A stretch of DNA of 64,000 nt from Flavobacteriales bacterium (lineage in GTDB: Bacteria > Bacteroidota > Bacteroidia > Flavobacteriales > Weeksellaceae): the NCBI GenBank assembly GCA_020635515.1, contig JACJZS010000002.1, positions 496,001-560,000 of the forward strand, read 5' to 3'. How positions within the stretch are numbered: the first letter of the stretch is position 1; every line of letters begins with the position of its first letter. The notes under the pieces are model-generated. The model saw nothing but the letters and a program-made list of their open reading frames with translations, had not been told where the DNA came from and made no database searches. The translations under genes were made by a program, and so were the position numbers. Of the stretch, positions 34,251 through 43,651 are shown piece after piece.

Positions 34251-36293
34251 TTATTTTCCTTTCAAATAATTATATACTTCTATTTGCGAACGGTATTTTT
34301 TTCGTTTATTTTTTTGGTATGGTTCTTCCAATCCTTCTACCACTTCCCTACCTTTGATGTTATCGTAAAAGCTAAGTTCAAATATTTTCTTGATTTGAAT
34401 TTTGTGTTTGTGCGAACGAATAGGACAAGAAGTTTCTATTCTATGATCCAAGTTTCTAGGCATTAAATCAGCGGAAGAAATATAAATTAAATCATCTCCT
34501 GCATTTTTAAACCAGTACATTCTTGGGTGTTCTAGAAATTTGTCGATTACAGAAACTACTGTTATATTTTCGCTCATTCCTTTTACTTGTGGAATCAATG
34601 AACAAATACCACGAACTACAATACGAATCTCTACTCCTTTTCTAGAAGCATTGTAAAGTTCATCAATAATTTCTTTATCACTTAAACTGTTTACTTTTAT
34701 ATTGATTTGAGCAGGAAGACCTTTTTTATGGTTTTTTACTTCGTTATGTATCAGCTTAATTATCTTCTTTCTTTGTTGCCAAGGACTTAAAACTAAATTA
34801 TCATACTTTTTAACTAAATAATTTTTATCAAAAAAGTCAAAAACTTCTTTTACTTCATTTGTAATTTCTTTATCAGATGTAAATAAGGTAAAATCGGTAT
34901 ATACTCGTGCTGTTTTTTCATGAAAATTCCCTGTACTTACAAAGCAATATTGAGTTGAAAACCCAAACTGAGGTTCTCTTTCTATATAGCATATTTTTGA
35001 GTGAACTTTTAATCCCGGAACACCAAAAATCACTTTAACACCTTCTTTCTGAAGAGTTTTAGACCATTTAACGTTGTGTGCCTCATCAAAACGAGCTCTT
35101 AATTCAAGTGCCGCAGTCACTTCTTTTCCATTTTTAGCAGCGTTAATAAGTGCACTCATTACCTGTGAATCATCGGCAACTCTATAAACGGTAATTTTAA
35201 TTTTCTTTACATAAGGATCTATCGCTGCTTTTCGTAAAAACTTTAACAGTATTGAATAATCGTGATAAGGAGCATACAAAAGAACTTCTTTTTTAGAGAA
35301 AAGTTTAAAATAATTTGACTGATTTACTACATCACTAGGAATAAGCGGTTTTATCTTTTCGTATTCCAAATCGTTTCTTCCAAAATTTGGAAAGCTCATA
35401 AAATCTCTCTTATTATGGTATTTTCCTCCTGGAGTTAGATTATCATAATCATCAATTTCCAGCATACTTATCATAAAATCGAGTGTATCTTCCGAAATGC
35501 TTTTATCATATACCAAACGTACTGGTTGTCCTTTTTTACGTCCTTCCACACTTTCAGAAATACTTTGTAAAAAACTAATCTGAACGTCATTATCTATAGA
35601 AAGTTCTGCATCTCTTGTAATTTTTATAGAATGTGCTTCTACTTTTGAATACCTAAAAATCGAAAATATATCTTTAAGGTGTAGACGAATAACATCTTCT
35701 AAATACATAAAATAGTTTGTTCCTCCAATAGAAGGTAGAACAATAAAACGAGAAAAAATATTGGTAGGAACTTCTATAAGAGCATACGATTTTTTATTCC
35801 TAGACAGCGTTAGTTTTACTACCAAATAAAATGCACCATCTTTTAATGCAGGTGTTTTATCTCCTTCTTTCCAAAATAATACTACAATAGTATGACTCAA
35901 TTTTTCATTGAAATACTCTCGAACATATTCTTTGTGTTCATCTTTTATCGTTTTATCATCTACAAAGTAAATATTTTCTTTTTTTAAATCTTCTATAAGT
36001 TCCGTATAGAGAGCATCATATATTTTTTGTTGGTAAAAAACCACTTTATTTATTTGTTCCAATAAATCTTCTGCCGTTTGGTTCTTTACTATATTGTAAA
36101 ACAAGCTTGACTCTATATTTATAGCTCTTACCAAAGAGGCATAACGAACTTTATAAAACTCATCTAAGTTATTTGAATAAATCCCAAGAAAACGTAATCT
36201 TTCTAATAATGGAACTTTCTCATTTTGAGCTTCCTGCAAAACACGTGCATTAAATTTAAGCCAACTAATTTCTCTATTTATATATTTATTCAT
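34251..36293 (-). CDS. ppk1: Polyphosphate kinase 1
   Basis: The 680-residue enzyme reversibly makes polyphosphate from ATP. The N-terminal NKYINREISWLKFNARVL domain is followed by the head and two PLD-like C-terminal domains. KVHSKICYI holds the autophosphorylated His of the first, and EHPRMYWF-type and SSADLMPRNLDHRIE segments belong to the second. RVADDSQVMSALINAAKNGKEV is the conserved ATP-site region. It begins 3 bases after sixA, so a polyphosphate kinase and a phosphohistidine phosphatase are made together. Confidence 0.96.
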   Translation of the reverse strand: MNKYINREISWLKFNARVLQEAQNEKVPLLERLRFLGIYSNNLDEFYKVRYASLVRAINIESSLFYNIVKNQTAEDLLEQINKVVFYQQKIYDALYTELIEDLKKENIYFVDDKTIKDEHKEYVREYFNEKLSHTIVVLFWKEGDKTPALKDGAFYLVVKLTLSRNKKSYALIEVPTNIFSRFIVLPSIGGTNYFMYLEDVIRLHLKDIFSIFRYSKVEAHSIKITRDAELSIDNDVQISFLQSISESVEGRKKGQPVRLVYDKSISEDTLDFMISMLEIDDYDNLTPGGKYHNKRDFMSFPNFGRNDLEYEKIKPLIPSDVVNQSNYFKLFSKKEVLLYAPYHDYSILLKFLRKAAIDPYVKKIKITVYRVADDSQVMSALINAAKNGKEVTAALELRARFDEAHNVKWSKTLQKEGVKVIFGVPGLKVHSKICYIEREPQFGFSTQYCFVSTGNFHEKTARVYTDFTLFTSDKEITNEVKEVFDFFDKNYLVKKYDNLVLSPWQQRKKIIKLIHNEVKNHKKGLPAQINIKVNSLSDKEIIDELYNASRKGVEIRIVVRGICSLIPQVKGMSENITVVSVIDKFLEHPRMYWFKNAGDDLIYISSADLMPRNLDHRIETSCPIRSHKHKIQIKKIFELSFYDNIKGREVVEGLEEPYQKNKRKKYRSQIEVYNYLKGK

Positions 36294-36296
36294 GAG

Positions 36297-36782
36297 TTAT
36301 ATGATGTTCTTAGGTGTTATAAACCAATTGGTTTGTCCTTTTTCTATTTTTGACCAACTGTCAACTTCAAATGATAACAATACACAACCAGAAGTAGGAA
36401 CGTTGTCGATGTATTCACTTCCAAATTTATTCACAAAATCAGTAAATGCTTCATTGTGTCCAAAAAGAATTACATTCTGATGTTGGTTTGGTATTTTTTG
36501 TATATAATTCGTTAATTCTTGAACAGAGAACGTGTATAGATTTTCATCTAAAACTAATTTTGTATCTAAATCAAGGATATCTAAAACAATTTCTGCTGTG
36601 CTTTTTGCCCGCTCAGCTATACTTGAAAAAATGGCATCAATAGAAAATTTAATTTTATCTTTCAAGACCAATGCAACCTTTTGAGTTTTCTCAACTCCTA
36701 TTTTTTTTATTGGACGTTGAATATCAGATAACTGATTTCCCCAATCGCTTTTGGCATGTCTTATAAAAATTATTTTTTTCAT
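36297..36782 (-). CDS. sixA: SixA-like phosphohistidine phosphatase
   Basis: A 161-residue histidine phosphatase of branch 1 with the catalytic IRHAKSDWGN (RHG-type His) at residues 6-15, Arg in RPIKKIG and the second His in VILFGHNEAFTDF. SixA removes phosphate from His of phosphotransfer proteins such as ArcB; in flavobacteria the target is unknown. ATG 36782 is preferred over GTG 36791, which overlaps the -7 element. Confidence 0.9.
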   Translation of the reverse strand: MKKIIFIRHAKSDWGNQLSDIQRPIKKIGVEKTQKVALVLKDKIKFSIDAIFSSIAERAKSTAEIVLDILDLDTKLVLDENLYTFSVQELTNYIQKIPNQHQNVILFGHNEAFTDFVNKFGSEYIDNVPTSGCVLLSFEVDSWSKIEKGQTNWFITPKNII

Positions 36783-36790
36783 TGTACTCA

Positions 36791-36798
36791 CAAATGTA
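36791..36798 (-). promoter_or_regulatory. -7 element for sixA-ppk1 (TACATTTG)
   Basis: Exact TAnnTTTG match 9 bases before ATG 36782, implying an almost leaderless transcript. Confidence 0.5.
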
Positions 36799-36902
36799 AT
36801 TATTTTTAAAATGGAAAAAAAGACCTAATCTTTAATTTAATACTAATTCTATAATTTTTAATAAACAAATTATGTAAACATTGGTTTTTTATTGATTTTT
36901 TC

Positions 36903-36910
36903 TAACTTTG
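36903..36910 (+). promoter_or_regulatory. -7 element for the double OmpA gene (TAACTTTG)
   Basis: Exact TAnnTTTG match 41 bases before ATG 36951, with a TTGG about 19 bases upstream that could serve as the -33 element. Confidence 0.55.
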
Positions 36911-36950
36911 TTAGTATTAAGTACACTTAAAAAAATCACATCATCACTAA

Positions 36951-37988
36951 ATGAGAATCCATCGATTTCATATTATATTTACTTTATTTATTATTTCTTT
37001 TTCGTTGAATGCACAGAAAAATTACATCAAAAAAGTGTATTTTGACAAGGATAGTTATGAGATCAATTCAGAAAACAGTATAATCATACAGTTTTTATGT
37101 AAAAAAATAAAAAACAAGAAACCTTACTTTGTAAAACTAGATGCACATACCGACTCCGACGGAACAGAAATCTATAACGACACACTTGCTACAAAACGTG
37201 CTATATCGGTATACAACAAACTCATTGAATGTGGCTTTTCTAAAGAAAACATAGAGATTAGTAGTTTTGGGGAAAGACGACCTGTGGTTAAGAATGATTC
37301 AGAAGAAAATATGCAAAAAAATCGCCGAGTGCGAATGATTTTTATCAATACTAAAGATAAAATCCGAATACAAGGCAAAATTTTATCTGATGCCGATAAA
37401 TCCGAATTAGCAGATGCCAAAATATTAATTAAAACAGAAGAAAAACTCACAGAACTATACACTAACGACAAAGGAGAGTACGATATTTGGGTTCCTAAAC
37501 ACAATCCTTCTTATTATTTAGTATCCAAAGTGAAAAATCATTTTTATCATTTCGAAAAAATCGACACCGAATCCTACAAAGGAAAGGTAATGCAGTTAGA
37601 TATTGAATTAAAAAAATTAACACCTGGAAGCACCATTAAAATTCCTCTTTTTAATTTTATTGCCGAACAAGATGTACTTATACAAGAATCAGTGCCTAAT
37701 CTAGCATTACTTTTAGGCACAATGAGGCAAAATCCAAACCTAAAAATTGAAATTCACGGACACATCAATAAACAAAAAGTAGGTCCTGTAGATGAAAATA
37801 GTGCCTCTTTTCAACTTTCTGTTCGGAGAGCAAAAATGGTATACAATTACCTACTAGAACACAAAATAGATCCTAGTAGAATGGAAATAAAAGCATTTGG
37901 GAATTGGCATATGTTGTATCCTGATACTGATGATATAGAACTACAAGATTTAAACCGAAGAGTAGAAATTTACATAGTAGACAACTAA
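36951..37988 (+). CDS. Outer-membrane-linked protein with two OmpA domains
   Basis: A 345-residue exported protein: signal peptide to about residue 21 (IIFTLFIISFSLNAQ), then OmpA-like domain 1 (VKLDAHTDSDG...LATKRAISVYNKL...ISSFGERRPV, about 45-140). A carboxypeptidase-regulatory-like beta domain follows (IQGKILSDADKSELADAKI...YTNDKGEYDIWVP), then OmpA-like domain 2 (IEIHGHINKQ...LSVRRAKMVYNYL...KAFGNWHMLYP, about 255-345). OmpA domains bind peptidoglycan. No beta barrel is present, so it likely tethers envelope layers. Two OmpA domains around a regulatory domain is an unusual order. Confidence 0.82.
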   Translation: MRIHRFHIIFTLFIISFSLNAQKNYIKKVYFDKDSYEINSENSIIIQFLCKKIKNKKPYFVKLDAHTDSDGTEIYNDTLATKRAISVYNKLIECGFSKENIEISSFGERRPVVKNDSEENMQKNRRVRMIFINTKDKIRIQGKILSDADKSELADAKILIKTEEKLTELYTNDKGEYDIWVPKHNPSYYLVSKVKNHFYHFEKIDTESYKGKVMQLDIELKKLTPGSTIKIPLFNFIAEQDVLIQESVPNLALLLGTMRQNPNLKIEIHGHINKQKVGPVDENSASFQLSVRRAKMVYNYLLEHKIDPSRMEIKAFGNWHMLYPDTDDIELQDLNRRVEIYIVDN

Positions 37989-38064
37989 TTTTCTGGTTTG
38001 GTATTTTTTTTGATTTAAAATTCACTACATTTACGTTATACATAAAAAAACAAATTTAATCACG

Positions 38065-40074
38065 ATGATAAAACAAGTTTATTTACTCCTGCTTTTCATA
38101 TTTACCTTACCAGCAGTACATGCTCAAATGGAATACACAAATACAAAAAAATACGATTCTTATGATGATTATCCTGTTTATGATGGAAATGATTTAGGCG
38201 TTACCTATACTCCAGAAAAAACAGTTGTAAAACTTTGGAGTCCTGAAGCAGAAGAAGTCGTTCTTCGAGCTTATGAACTTCCTTATGGAGGTGCAATGTG
38301 GAAAAAGGAAAATCTTCATCTTACAAAAAATGGTGTTTGGGAAGCCGAATTACAAGGAGATTGGAAAAACACATACTATACGTTACAAATAAAGTACAAT
38401 GGAGAATGGCTAAGTGAACAACCTGATCCTTATGCAAAAGCTGTAGGAACAAATGGAATGAGAGGAATGATTATCGACTTTAAAGATACCAATCCTGAAA
38501 ACTGGAATGAAGATAAAAAACCTGAATTAAAATCCTACAACGATATAATTTTATACGAGGCTCATATTCGTGATTTTTCTATTCATAAAAATTCTGGAAT
38601 GCGATTTAAAGGAAAATACATTGCTTTTACAGAATCAGGAACTAAAAACTTTCAAGGAAAAGCAACAGGTGTAGATCATTTAAAAGAAATGGGAATTACA
38701 CACATTCACCTTTTACCATCGTTTGATTTTAAATCTATTGACGAAAAAATACCAAATAACAAAGAATACAACTGGGGATATGACCCTCAAAATTACAACG
38801 TACCAGAAGGAACCTACGCTACTAATGCTGATGATGGACGAGTTCGTATTTTAGAATACAAAGAAATGGTTGAAGCTCTTCATAAAAATGGAATACGTGT
38901 AATTATGGACGTAGTATACAATCATACAGGACATACCAAAGAATCCGTATTTAACCAATTAGTTCCTGGATATTATTACAGACAATGGGAAAATGGAAAA
39001 TTCTCTGATGCGTCCGCTTGTGGAAATGAAATAGCATCTGATAGACCTATGGTAAGAAAATACATCGTTGAAAGTGTTAAATATTGGGCAAATGAATATC
39101 ATTTAGATGGATTTAGATTTGACTTAATGGCAATTCACGATATAGAAACTATGAATCAAGTAGCTTCGGAGTTAAGAAAAATAAATCCTACTATTTTTGT
39201 ATACGGAGAAGGTTGGACAGCAGGCGATTCTCCTCTACCTGTAGAACAGCGTGCACTAAAACAAAATGCTAAAAAACTAGAAAATGTGTCTGTTTTCTCT
39301 GATGATATTCGAGATGGAATAAAAGGACATTGGAGTGATGTTCACGAAAAAGGTTTTGTAAGTGGAAATCCCAACTTAAAAGAAGTAGTAAAATTCGGAA
39401 TCGTTGCATCTACCAATCATCCTCAAGTGATTTTAGGAACTCACGATTCATATGCGAAAGAACCGTACGCAAAAAAACCTTCTGATGTAATAGGTTACGT
39501 TTCTTGCCATGACAATAATACCTTATACGACAAATTAAAAATCGCAAATCCTCATGCTTCGGAAGAAAGTATACGAGAAATGGATAAACTTGCTAGTACC
39601 ATTATTCTTACATCACAAAGTGTACCTTTTCTCCATATGGGAGTAGAAATGAAACGCACTAAAGATGGTGTGGAAAACTCGTACAAATCTCCTGATTCAA
39701 TAAATCAAATTAATTGGGATTGGAAAGATGAGAACTACGGATTGGTACAATACTACAAAGGATTAATTCAGTTAAGAAAAAATCATCCCGCTTTTAAAAT
39801 GCCAACAGAAAAAATGATTGCAAAGCATTTGAAATTCTTACCAACAGACCACCCGAACTTGATTGCCTACAAACTAACTGATAATGCAAACGGAGATTCT
39901 TGGAAAAACATTATGGTATTCCACAACGGAAGTTCTAAAGAACAAACCTATCCTATAAAAGGAACATGGAAAGTGGCACTCAATAAAAACACTATTGATT
40001 TAAAAGGTTTTGAAACTATATCTAAAAGTGTTGCAATAGCTCCTTACAGTTCTGTTATTTTATTTTCTAATTAA
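38065..40074 (+). CDS. pulA: Exported type I pullulanase
   Basis: The 669-residue GH13 enzyme has a signal peptide (LLLLFIFTLPAVHAQ) and a CBM48-like N-terminal domain (TPEKTVVKLWSPEAEEVVLRAYEL). The catalytic domain has the pullulanase signature YNWGYDPQNYNVPEG, the nucleophile Asp in LDGFRFDLMAIHD, the acid Glu in VYGEGWTAG and the transition-state site VSCHDNNTLYDKL. It cuts alpha-1,6 bonds in pullulan and starch-type glucans. It lacks a lipobox, so it is periplasmic or secreted. The SLC45-like sugar transporter at 45.6-47.1 kb could import products, but no SusC/D pair is in the window. Confidence 0.95.
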   Translation: MIKQVYLLLLFIFTLPAVHAQMEYTNTKKYDSYDDYPVYDGNDLGVTYTPEKTVVKLWSPEAEEVVLRAYELPYGGAMWKKENLHLTKNGVWEAELQGDWKNTYYTLQIKYNGEWLSEQPDPYAKAVGTNGMRGMIIDFKDTNPENWNEDKKPELKSYNDIILYEAHIRDFSIHKNSGMRFKGKYIAFTESGTKNFQGKATGVDHLKEMGITHIHLLPSFDFKSIDEKIPNNKEYNWGYDPQNYNVPEGTYATNADDGRVRILEYKEMVEALHKNGIRVIMDVVYNHTGHTKESVFNQLVPGYYYRQWENGKFSDASACGNEIASDRPMVRKYIVESVKYWANEYHLDGFRFDLMAIHDIETMNQVASELRKINPTIFVYGEGWTAGDSPLPVEQRALKQNAKKLENVSVFSDDIRDGIKGHWSDVHEKGFVSGNPNLKEVVKFGIVASTNHPQVILGTHDSYAKEPYAKKPSDVIGYVSCHDNNTLYDKLKIANPHASEESIREMDKLASTIILTSQSVPFLHMGVEMKRTKDGVENSYKSPDSINQINWDWKDENYGLVQYYKGLIQLRKNHPAFKMPTEKMIAKHLKFLPTDHPNLIAYKLTDNANGDSWKNIMVFHNGSSKEQTYPIKGTWKVALNKNTIDLKGFETISKSVAIAPYSSVILFSN

Positions 40075-40391
40075 AAAATACCTAAATATTATTTATTACT
40101 ACGAGTAAACTCTTATACTTATTCTATTTTAAACTCATAAAACGTATTATTTGATTTTAATGAAAGTATGTTGTAGGGTATTTGAATATACAAAACACCT
40201 ACAAACTGTATAATTTAAATAACTGATAATAAAAATCTAAAGTATGTTAATTTAATTATGTATACTTATATACAAGCATTTTTTGAGATATTTGTACTTA
40301 TGCTTTATCCAGTTGTAGTAATAAAATGTTGCTACTAATCATACACTTATGTATTACCAATAATTATAGGAGCACATCACAAAAAAATGAA
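40075..40391. other. Gene-free stretch after pulA
   Basis: About 317 AT-rich bases with no frame of note. A weak inverted repeat (TTGTAGG with CCTACAA, about 40171-40200) is the only structure seen. Confidence 0.5.
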
Positions 40392-40742
40392 ATGAACGAA
40401 ATTGAAACATATATCCAACAATTTCCCGATAATGTGCAGGAAGTTTTACGCAACATTAGAAAACTGATAAAGGACAACGCCCCCAAAGCAGATGAATTGT
40501 TTGCTTACGGGATGCCCGCATACAAAATAAACAAAAAACCTTTGGTTTATTTTGCTGCATTTAAAAATCATATCGGGTTTTATGCTACACCATCGGGACA
40601 CAGCAAATTTCAAGACGAACTTTCAAAATACAAACAAGGAAAAGGTTCAGTACAGTTTCCTCTTAGCGAACCAATTCCTTATAAACTGATTGAAAAAATT
40701 GTAAAATTTAGGGTAACTGAAAATAGCGAAAAGAAAAAATAG
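40392..40742 (+). CDS. DUF1801 domain protein (YdhG-like)
   Basis: The 116-residue protein begins MNEIETYIQQFPDNVQEVLRNIRKLI and has the family's ELFAYGMPAYKINKKPLVYFAAFKNHIGFYATPSG. DUF1801/YdhG proteins are small, with an iron-chaperone (frataxin-like) annotation in Bacillus that is not proven in general. Its DNA is visibly richer in G and C than the neighbours (for example GCCCCCAAAGC), and it stands alone beside a pseudogene, so recent transfer is likely. ATG 40392 is the start; a frame open further upstream is not family-like. Confidence 0.8.
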   Translation: MNEIETYIQQFPDNVQEVLRNIRKLIKDNAPKADELFAYGMPAYKINKKPLVYFAAFKNHIGFYATPSGHSKFQDELSKYKQGKGSVQFPLSEPIPYKLIEKIVKFRVTENSEKKK

Positions 40743-40829
40743 CGAATCACTAACATCTGTTTTGAAAAATGCAGACTGATAATCTTTAATTTTAATTTCG
40801 TTATTTTTTTGTAATTTAACTTCACAAAA

Positions 40830-41302
40830 AGTATTGACTTCTATTGGTCTAGGACTGAGTTTTCAGTTCATCATTCATTCTATTTTGATAAATTTACAAT
40901 GAAATAAAACGAACAGTAAAAGAAAATGAATTAATGTTGTATTGTTGGTTACGGGAGACTAAATTTCAAAAGAAATAGACATATTAATTTAAGACTTCTA
41001 CCATAATATTATTGGTCAATATTGAAATAAAGAACGCAAGTACATTAATGATAAATACATGACTATTTCCATTTCCATTCGATGAAATTAAGACTCCAAA
41101 TTTTACACTTAAACAATATTAGACTTTGGAACATTTAATTGGTTACCTGAACACTTGGTCTGCTGTTAAACATTTTATTAATCAAAACAACTACAACCCG
41201 ACACATGCATTACAAGTAGAAATTGAAAGAAAATGGAATGAAGAACAAATGAAACAAGTTCAATCTCCTTTACTTTTGAGATTAGGACAGATAACTAAAT
41301 AA
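40830..41302 (+). pseudogene. Decayed class I SAM methyltransferase
   Basis: Conceptual translation across frames gives a continuous homologue: HHSFYFDKF / YNEIKRTVKENE / GYGRLNF / KEIDILI* / DFYHNIIGQY* / NKERKYINDKYMTI / PFPFDEIKTPNFTLKQY* / TLEHLIGYLNTWSAVKHFI / NPTHALQVEIERKWNEEQM / PLLLRLGQITK. In-frame stops are at 40990 (TAA), 41023 (TGA for Trp) and 41120 (TAG for Trp), and frameshifts lie near 40895, 40945 and 41066. This is the C-terminal half of a roughly 250-residue methyltransferase; the SAM-binding half is missing. The region from 40743 to 40829 shows nothing recognisable. Confidence 0.8.
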
Positions 41303-41424
41303 GAAACGCTATTACAATACATTACAAAAGGTTTGACTAAACTGTTTACATATTAGTTGATAGAAATAAGCAATATATAAACTCACTAGAACTGAAATGA
41401 TTATGTAGATTTGCTAATAAGCAT

Positions 41425-41432
41425 TACATTTG
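41425..41432 (+). promoter_or_regulatory. -7 element for the CDF transporter (TACATTTG)
   Basis: Exact TAnnTTTG match 50 bases before ATG 41482. A second match (TAGATTTG, 41406-41413) lies just upstream, so either could be used. Confidence 0.45.
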
Positions 41433-41481
41433 GAAAAGGAAAAAGATAACAAAACTTGTAAAATAAAACATTCCATAAAAA

Positions 41482-42351
41482 ATGAGTAATGAACAGAAAG
41501 CAATCCAAACCACTCTTTTTAGTATAATTGGAAATGTTTGCTTAGCTTTAATTAAAGGTCTTGCAGGATTATTTGGAAACTCTTATGCTCTCATTGCTGA
41601 TGCTATAGAGTCTACAACTGATATTTTTTCCTCTTTACTTGTTCTTTTTGGTTTAAAATACGCAAAACGACCTGCAGACAAAAATCATCCTTATGGACAT
41701 GGAAAAATAGAACCTATAATTACTTTTTTAGTTGTTGCATTTTTAGTGACTTCCGCGACAATAATTGCATATAAAAGCATTCAAAATATACAGACTTCAC
41801 ATAAAGCTCCCGAATCTTGGACGCTTATCGTTTTAGCTTTAATTATTCTATGGAAAGAAATTTCTTTTAGGATAGTTATAAAGAAAAGTAAGGAAACCCA
41901 TAGTTCCTCTTTAAGAGCTGACGCATGGCACCATAGAAGTGATGCGATAACATCAGTAACCGCATTCATTGGAATTTCAATTGCTCTAATTTTTGGTAAA
42001 GGATATGAATCCGCTGATGATTGGGCAGCTTTATTTGCATCTGCTTTTATTTTATACAATAGTTATTTGATTTTCAGACCTGCTTTAGGAGAAATAATGG
42101 ACGAACATTTGTATGACGACCTCTTAAATGAAATACGAGAAGAATCAATCCATGTTGAAGGTATTTTGGGTACTGAAAAATGCTTTATACGAAAATCAGG
42201 AATGAAATATCATATTGATTTACATGCAATCGTTGATGGGGAAATTTCTGTAAGGAAAGGACATGAAATATCACACAAACTAAAAGATTACCTAAAACAT
42301 AAAATATCTAATTTAGGGCATATTTTAATTCATATTGAACCTAATAAATAA
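41482..42351 (+). CDS. Cation diffusion facilitator (CDF) metal exporter
   Basis: A 289-residue transporter with about six helices and a cytoplasmic C-terminal domain. The metal site of helix 2 is ALIADAIESTTDIFSS and that of helix 5 SLRADAWHHRSDAITS; both have the Asp/His pattern of CDF proteins. KNHPYGHGKIEP is the conserved loop. It exports zinc, iron or manganese ions against proton influx. No metal regulator is nearby. It is convergent with the ABC permease, 5 bases away. Confidence 0.92.
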   Translation: MSNEQKAIQTTLFSIIGNVCLALIKGLAGLFGNSYALIADAIESTTDIFSSLLVLFGLKYAKRPADKNHPYGHGKIEPIITFLVVAFLVTSATIIAYKSIQNIQTSHKAPESWTLIVLALIILWKEISFRIVIKKSKETHSSSLRADAWHHRSDAITSVTAFIGISIALIFGKGYESADDWAALFASAFILYNSYLIFRPALGEIMDEHLYDDLLNEIREESIHVEGILGTEKCFIRKSGMKYHIDLHAIVDGEISVRKGHEISHKLKDYLKHKISNLGHILIHIEPNK

Positions 42352-42356
42352 TGAAT

Positions 42357-43646
42357 TTAATACCTAATCCATTTAATGATTTCTTTGAGTGTTACTTTTT
42401 TTCCGTACATCAATATTCCGACTCTATAAATTCTAGAAGCAATATACATCATAAAAAATGTAGAAATTACCAAAAGAAACATCGATAAAAGAAGTTCCCA
42501 AGCTGAAATCCCAAAAGAAATACGCGAAACCATAGCTACAGGAGAAGTAATAGGAATCATCGACATCCAAAAAGCAACAGGACCTTCTGGATTGTTTACA
42601 ATAGAAATACTTCCGTAAACCGCAATGGAAAGAGGAATAATCACAAGAGGTGTAAACTGCGATGTTTCTGTTTCTGAATCAACTGCCGAACCAACTGCCG
42701 CAAAAAATGAACTGTAAAACAAGTATCCAAAGAAAAAATAAAATAAAAACACAAAAATAATTAGCGGATAATTCAAACTCCATAAACTTGCTATTACTGA
42801 AGATAATTCTTCGGAGCTTCCTTGTGCCACCAAACTACTCATCTGCTCCGAAGCAAGTGAAATTTGCAATACAGAGAGCAATAGCAAAGTCATAGAAATC
42901 CATATAACAAACTGAGTTATTGCCACAAGTGTCGTCCCTAAAACTTTCCCTAAAAGAAGTTCAAATGGTTTTACCGAAGAAATAATTATCTCTACTACTC
43001 GATTGTTTTTTTCTTCCAGAATATTTCGCATCACACGAGTTCCGTAAATGATGATAAACATAAACGTAACGTACATAAGTATATAGGAAAAAACTTCTTT
43101 TACCTGATTGTTGGATTGTTCTGAATGTTCTCCCGAGTCGCTTATACTGATTTTCTCAATGCTTACATTCGGATTGATTAATTCATATTCCTGTTGTGAA
43201 ATACCATATTTTTTTAGGCGTATCTCTTTAATTTTTTCTTCTAATTGATTTTGAATTGAATAAAGCGATGCGTTACTTATATTTTTAGAAAAATAAAGTT
43301 TTGAATTGGTTTCCAACTGAGTATACGAAGAGTCTATTTTTTGAGGAAGAACTAAAACGGCATTCAAATATTCACTTTTGGGCAAAGAATCCAAAATTGC
43401 ATCTATGTTTTCGTGTGTATCAAAAGAATAGGAAATATCTTGATTATTTTTAAATGCAGAATATAATGCTGTATCGGAATTTACAACTAAAATCCTGCTT
43501 TGAGTATCGTTTGCTTTAAAAATATAGGCAATAATCAATGAAGATAGCAAAATAAGAAAAGGAGCAAGAAAAGTAAGTAAAATAAAACTTTTTTTTCGTA
43601 CTTGAGTAAAGTATTCTCGTTTGGTAATTAGAAAAATGTTGCTCAT
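42357..43646 (-). CDS. ABC-2 type transporter permease (NatB-like)
   Basis: A 429-residue membrane protein with one N-terminal helix (SFILLTFLAPFLILLSSLII), a large extracytoplasmic domain to about residue 180, and five to six C-terminal helices (SYILMYVTFMFIIIYGTRVM, NRVVEIIISSVKPFELLLGK). This is the NatB/YhaP layout. It pairs with the ATPase 5 bases upstream. Substrate unknown; Na+, drugs or peptides have been suggested for the family. Confidence 0.88.
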   Translation of the reverse strand: MSNIFLITKREYFTQVRKKSFILLTFLAPFLILLSSLIIAYIFKANDTQSRILVVNSDTALYSAFKNNQDISYSFDTHENIDAILDSLPKSEYLNAVLVLPQKIDSSYTQLETNSKLYFSKNISNASLYSIQNQLEEKIKEIRLKKYGISQQEYELINPNVSIEKISISDSGEHSEQSNNQVKEVFSYILMYVTFMFIIIYGTRVMRNILEEKNNRVVEIIISSVKPFELLLGKVLGTTLVAITQFVIWISMTLLLLSVLQISLASEQMSSLVAQGSSEELSSVIASLWSLNYPLIIFVFLFYFFFGYLFYSSFFAAVGSAVDSETETSQFTPLVIIPLSIAVYGSISIVNNPEGPVAFWMSMIPITSPVAMVSRISFGISAWELLLSMFLLVISTFFMMYIASRIYRVGILMYGKKVTLKEIIKWIRY

Positions 43647-43651
43647 AAATT

